In this document: in pieces, positions 5,876 to 6,779 of the stretch
Layout of the letters: each line of letters begins with the position of its first letter
Numbering within the stretch: position 1 is the first letter of the stretch
Origin: JALUUH01 sp964636675
GTDB lineage: Bacteria > Pseudomonadota > Gammaproteobacteria > S012-40
Assembly (NCBI GenBank): GCA_964636675.1
Contig: CAZWUO010000203.1
Span: 1-6,779 of the forward strand
Length of the DNA: 6,779 bases
Direction of reading: 5' to 3'
Notes under the pieces: generated by a model
Seen by the model: the letters and a program-made list of their open reading frames with translations, nothing else
Databases searched by the model: none
What the model was told of the DNA's origin: nothing
Position numbers and translations under genes: made by a program

Positions 5876-6779
5876 TTCATTTATAAAAAAAGTAAGAGAA
5901 ATATATACCGAAGAAGGCCAAATTCCTTTGCACAAGCCGTTATTTATCGGGAATGAAAAAAAATATTTATTAGACACGATTGATTCAGTATCGGTTTCTA
6001 GTATAGGTGCTTATGTCGAAGAATTTGAACGATTAGTAGCAGCGTACACAGGTGCAAAATTTGCTGTTGCTACTGTAAACGGCACATCAGCATTGCATAT
6101 ATCGTTACTTGTCGTGGGAGTCAAAAAAAATGATGAAGTCATTACGCAATCCTTGAGTTTCGTAGCAACTTGTAATGCTATTAGTTATTGTGGAGCGACT
6201 CCATTATTTGTAGATGTAGATAAAACAACGCTTGGTATGTGTCCCGTTAAGTTAAACGAGTATCTAAATGAAAATACCTTTTTTAACAATGATGGTGAAT
6301 GTGTTAACAAGCATACGGAAAATATAATTCGTGCTTGCTTACCAATGCACACTTTTGGACATCCCGTTAATATTGAAGAGATTAAAAAAATTTGTGACAA
6401 ATATAACTTATGTCTAGTAGAAGATGCAGCGGAGGCTCTTGGGAGTTTCTATGATGGTACTCATACGGGGCGTGCGGCAAAATTATCGGCTATAAGTTTT
6501 AATGGAAATAAAATTGTTACTGCTGGTGGTGGTGGAATAATTATTACAGACAATGAAGACTTATATATTAAATCTAAGCACTTAACTACCACGGCAAAAA
6601 AGAAACACAAATGGAAGTTTAAGCATGATCAGGTTGGGTATAATTATAGATTACCAAATTTAAATGCAGCATTAGGCTGTGCACAAATGGAAAAATTGCC
6701 TGAATTTGTATCTTCGAAAAGATTGATTGCTCATGAATATTCTGATTGGGGAAATAGTCAGGATGTAACGTTTGTAAAT
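5868..6779 (+). CDS. legC: LegC-family PLP aminotransferase, 3' end beyond the window
   Basis: This member of the DegT/DnrJ/EryC1 aminotransferases would add an amino group at C4 of the LegB product, using glutamate as donor. The first 304 residues are present and the frame is open to the last base. LegC-family features are clear: IPLHKPLFIGNEKKYLLD (19-36), TVNGTSALHISL (69-80), PMHTFGHP (159-166), the cofactor-binding VEDAAEALGS (184-193) with Asp186, and SFNGNKIVTAGGGG (210-223), where Lys215 is the Schiff-base lysine. HLTTTAKKKHKW (238-249) and GYNYRLPNLNAALGCAQ (257-273) complete the active-site region. The C-terminal part, probably some 70-100 residues, is missing. The ATG lies 8 bases before the legB end in another frame, so translation is probably coupled. 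The region is strongly AT-rich. Confidence 0.92.
   Translation, partial: MFNSFIKKVREIYTEEGQIPLHKPLFIGNEKKYLLDTIDSVSVSSIGAYVEEFERLVAAYTGAKFAVATVNGTSALHISLLVVGVKKNDEVITQSLSFVATCNAISYCGATPLFVDVDKTTLGMCPVKLNEYLNENTFFNNDGECVNKHTENIIRACLPMHTFGHPVNIEEIKKICDKYNLCLVEDAAEALGSFYDGTHTGRAAKLSAISFNGNKIVTAGGGGIIITDNEDLYIKSKHLTTTAKKKHKWKFKHDQVGYNYRLPNLNAALGCAQMEKLPEFVSSKRLIAHEYSDWGNSQDVTFVN

Overview
The window reads as chromosomal DNA of an AT-rich gammaproteobacterium. The evidence is a YceH/DUF480 protein (mostly a proteobacterial family), a TadA close to the E. coli protein, two lipoproteins with Gram-negative style signal peptides, and a legionaminic-acid type sugar pathway. Legionella and relatives would fit, but nothing here fixes the genus.

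Left part (1-2080), housekeeping and accessory genes, all on the + strand: the 3' end of a ribbon-helix-helix antitoxin of the BrnA/CopG type (its toxin would lie outside the window); tadA, the tRNA A34 deaminase, with a TTG start; a 52-residue lipoprotein; yceH (DUF480), starting 3 bases after it; and a 138-residue lipoprotein of unknown function.

Boundary (2081-2425): 345 bases without a convincing gene. It holds a long hairpin across the stop codon of the second lipoprotein gene, smaller inverted repeats, and about 60 bases before the next gene an ops-like GGCGGTA element in a small hairpin. Such elements recruit RfaH in surface-polysaccharide operons of enterobacteria.

Right part (2429-6779), a surface-glycan gene cluster on the + strand: a UDP-glucuronate decarboxylase (UDP-xylose synthase); a 469-residue alkaline-phosphatase-superfamily protein that appears to lack several metal ligands and overlaps the previous stop codon by 1 base; a LegB-type NAD-dependent 4,6-dehydratase; and a LegC-type PLP aminotransferase that overlaps legB by 8 bases and runs off the right edge. 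LegB followed by LegC makes a nucleotide-linked 4-amino-4,6-dideoxy-N-acetylhexosamine, the first steps towards legionaminic acid and related nonulosonic acids. The later steps (legH, legG, legI, legF) and glycosyltransferases would be expected beyond the right edge. Base composition becomes more AT-rich in the glycan cluster, as is common for horizontally exchanged O-antigen or capsule loci.

The items most worth a second look are the probable pseudo-phosphatase between the two sugar-nucleotide enzymes and the ops-like leader. No RNA genes, CRISPR arrays or complete mobile elements were seen.
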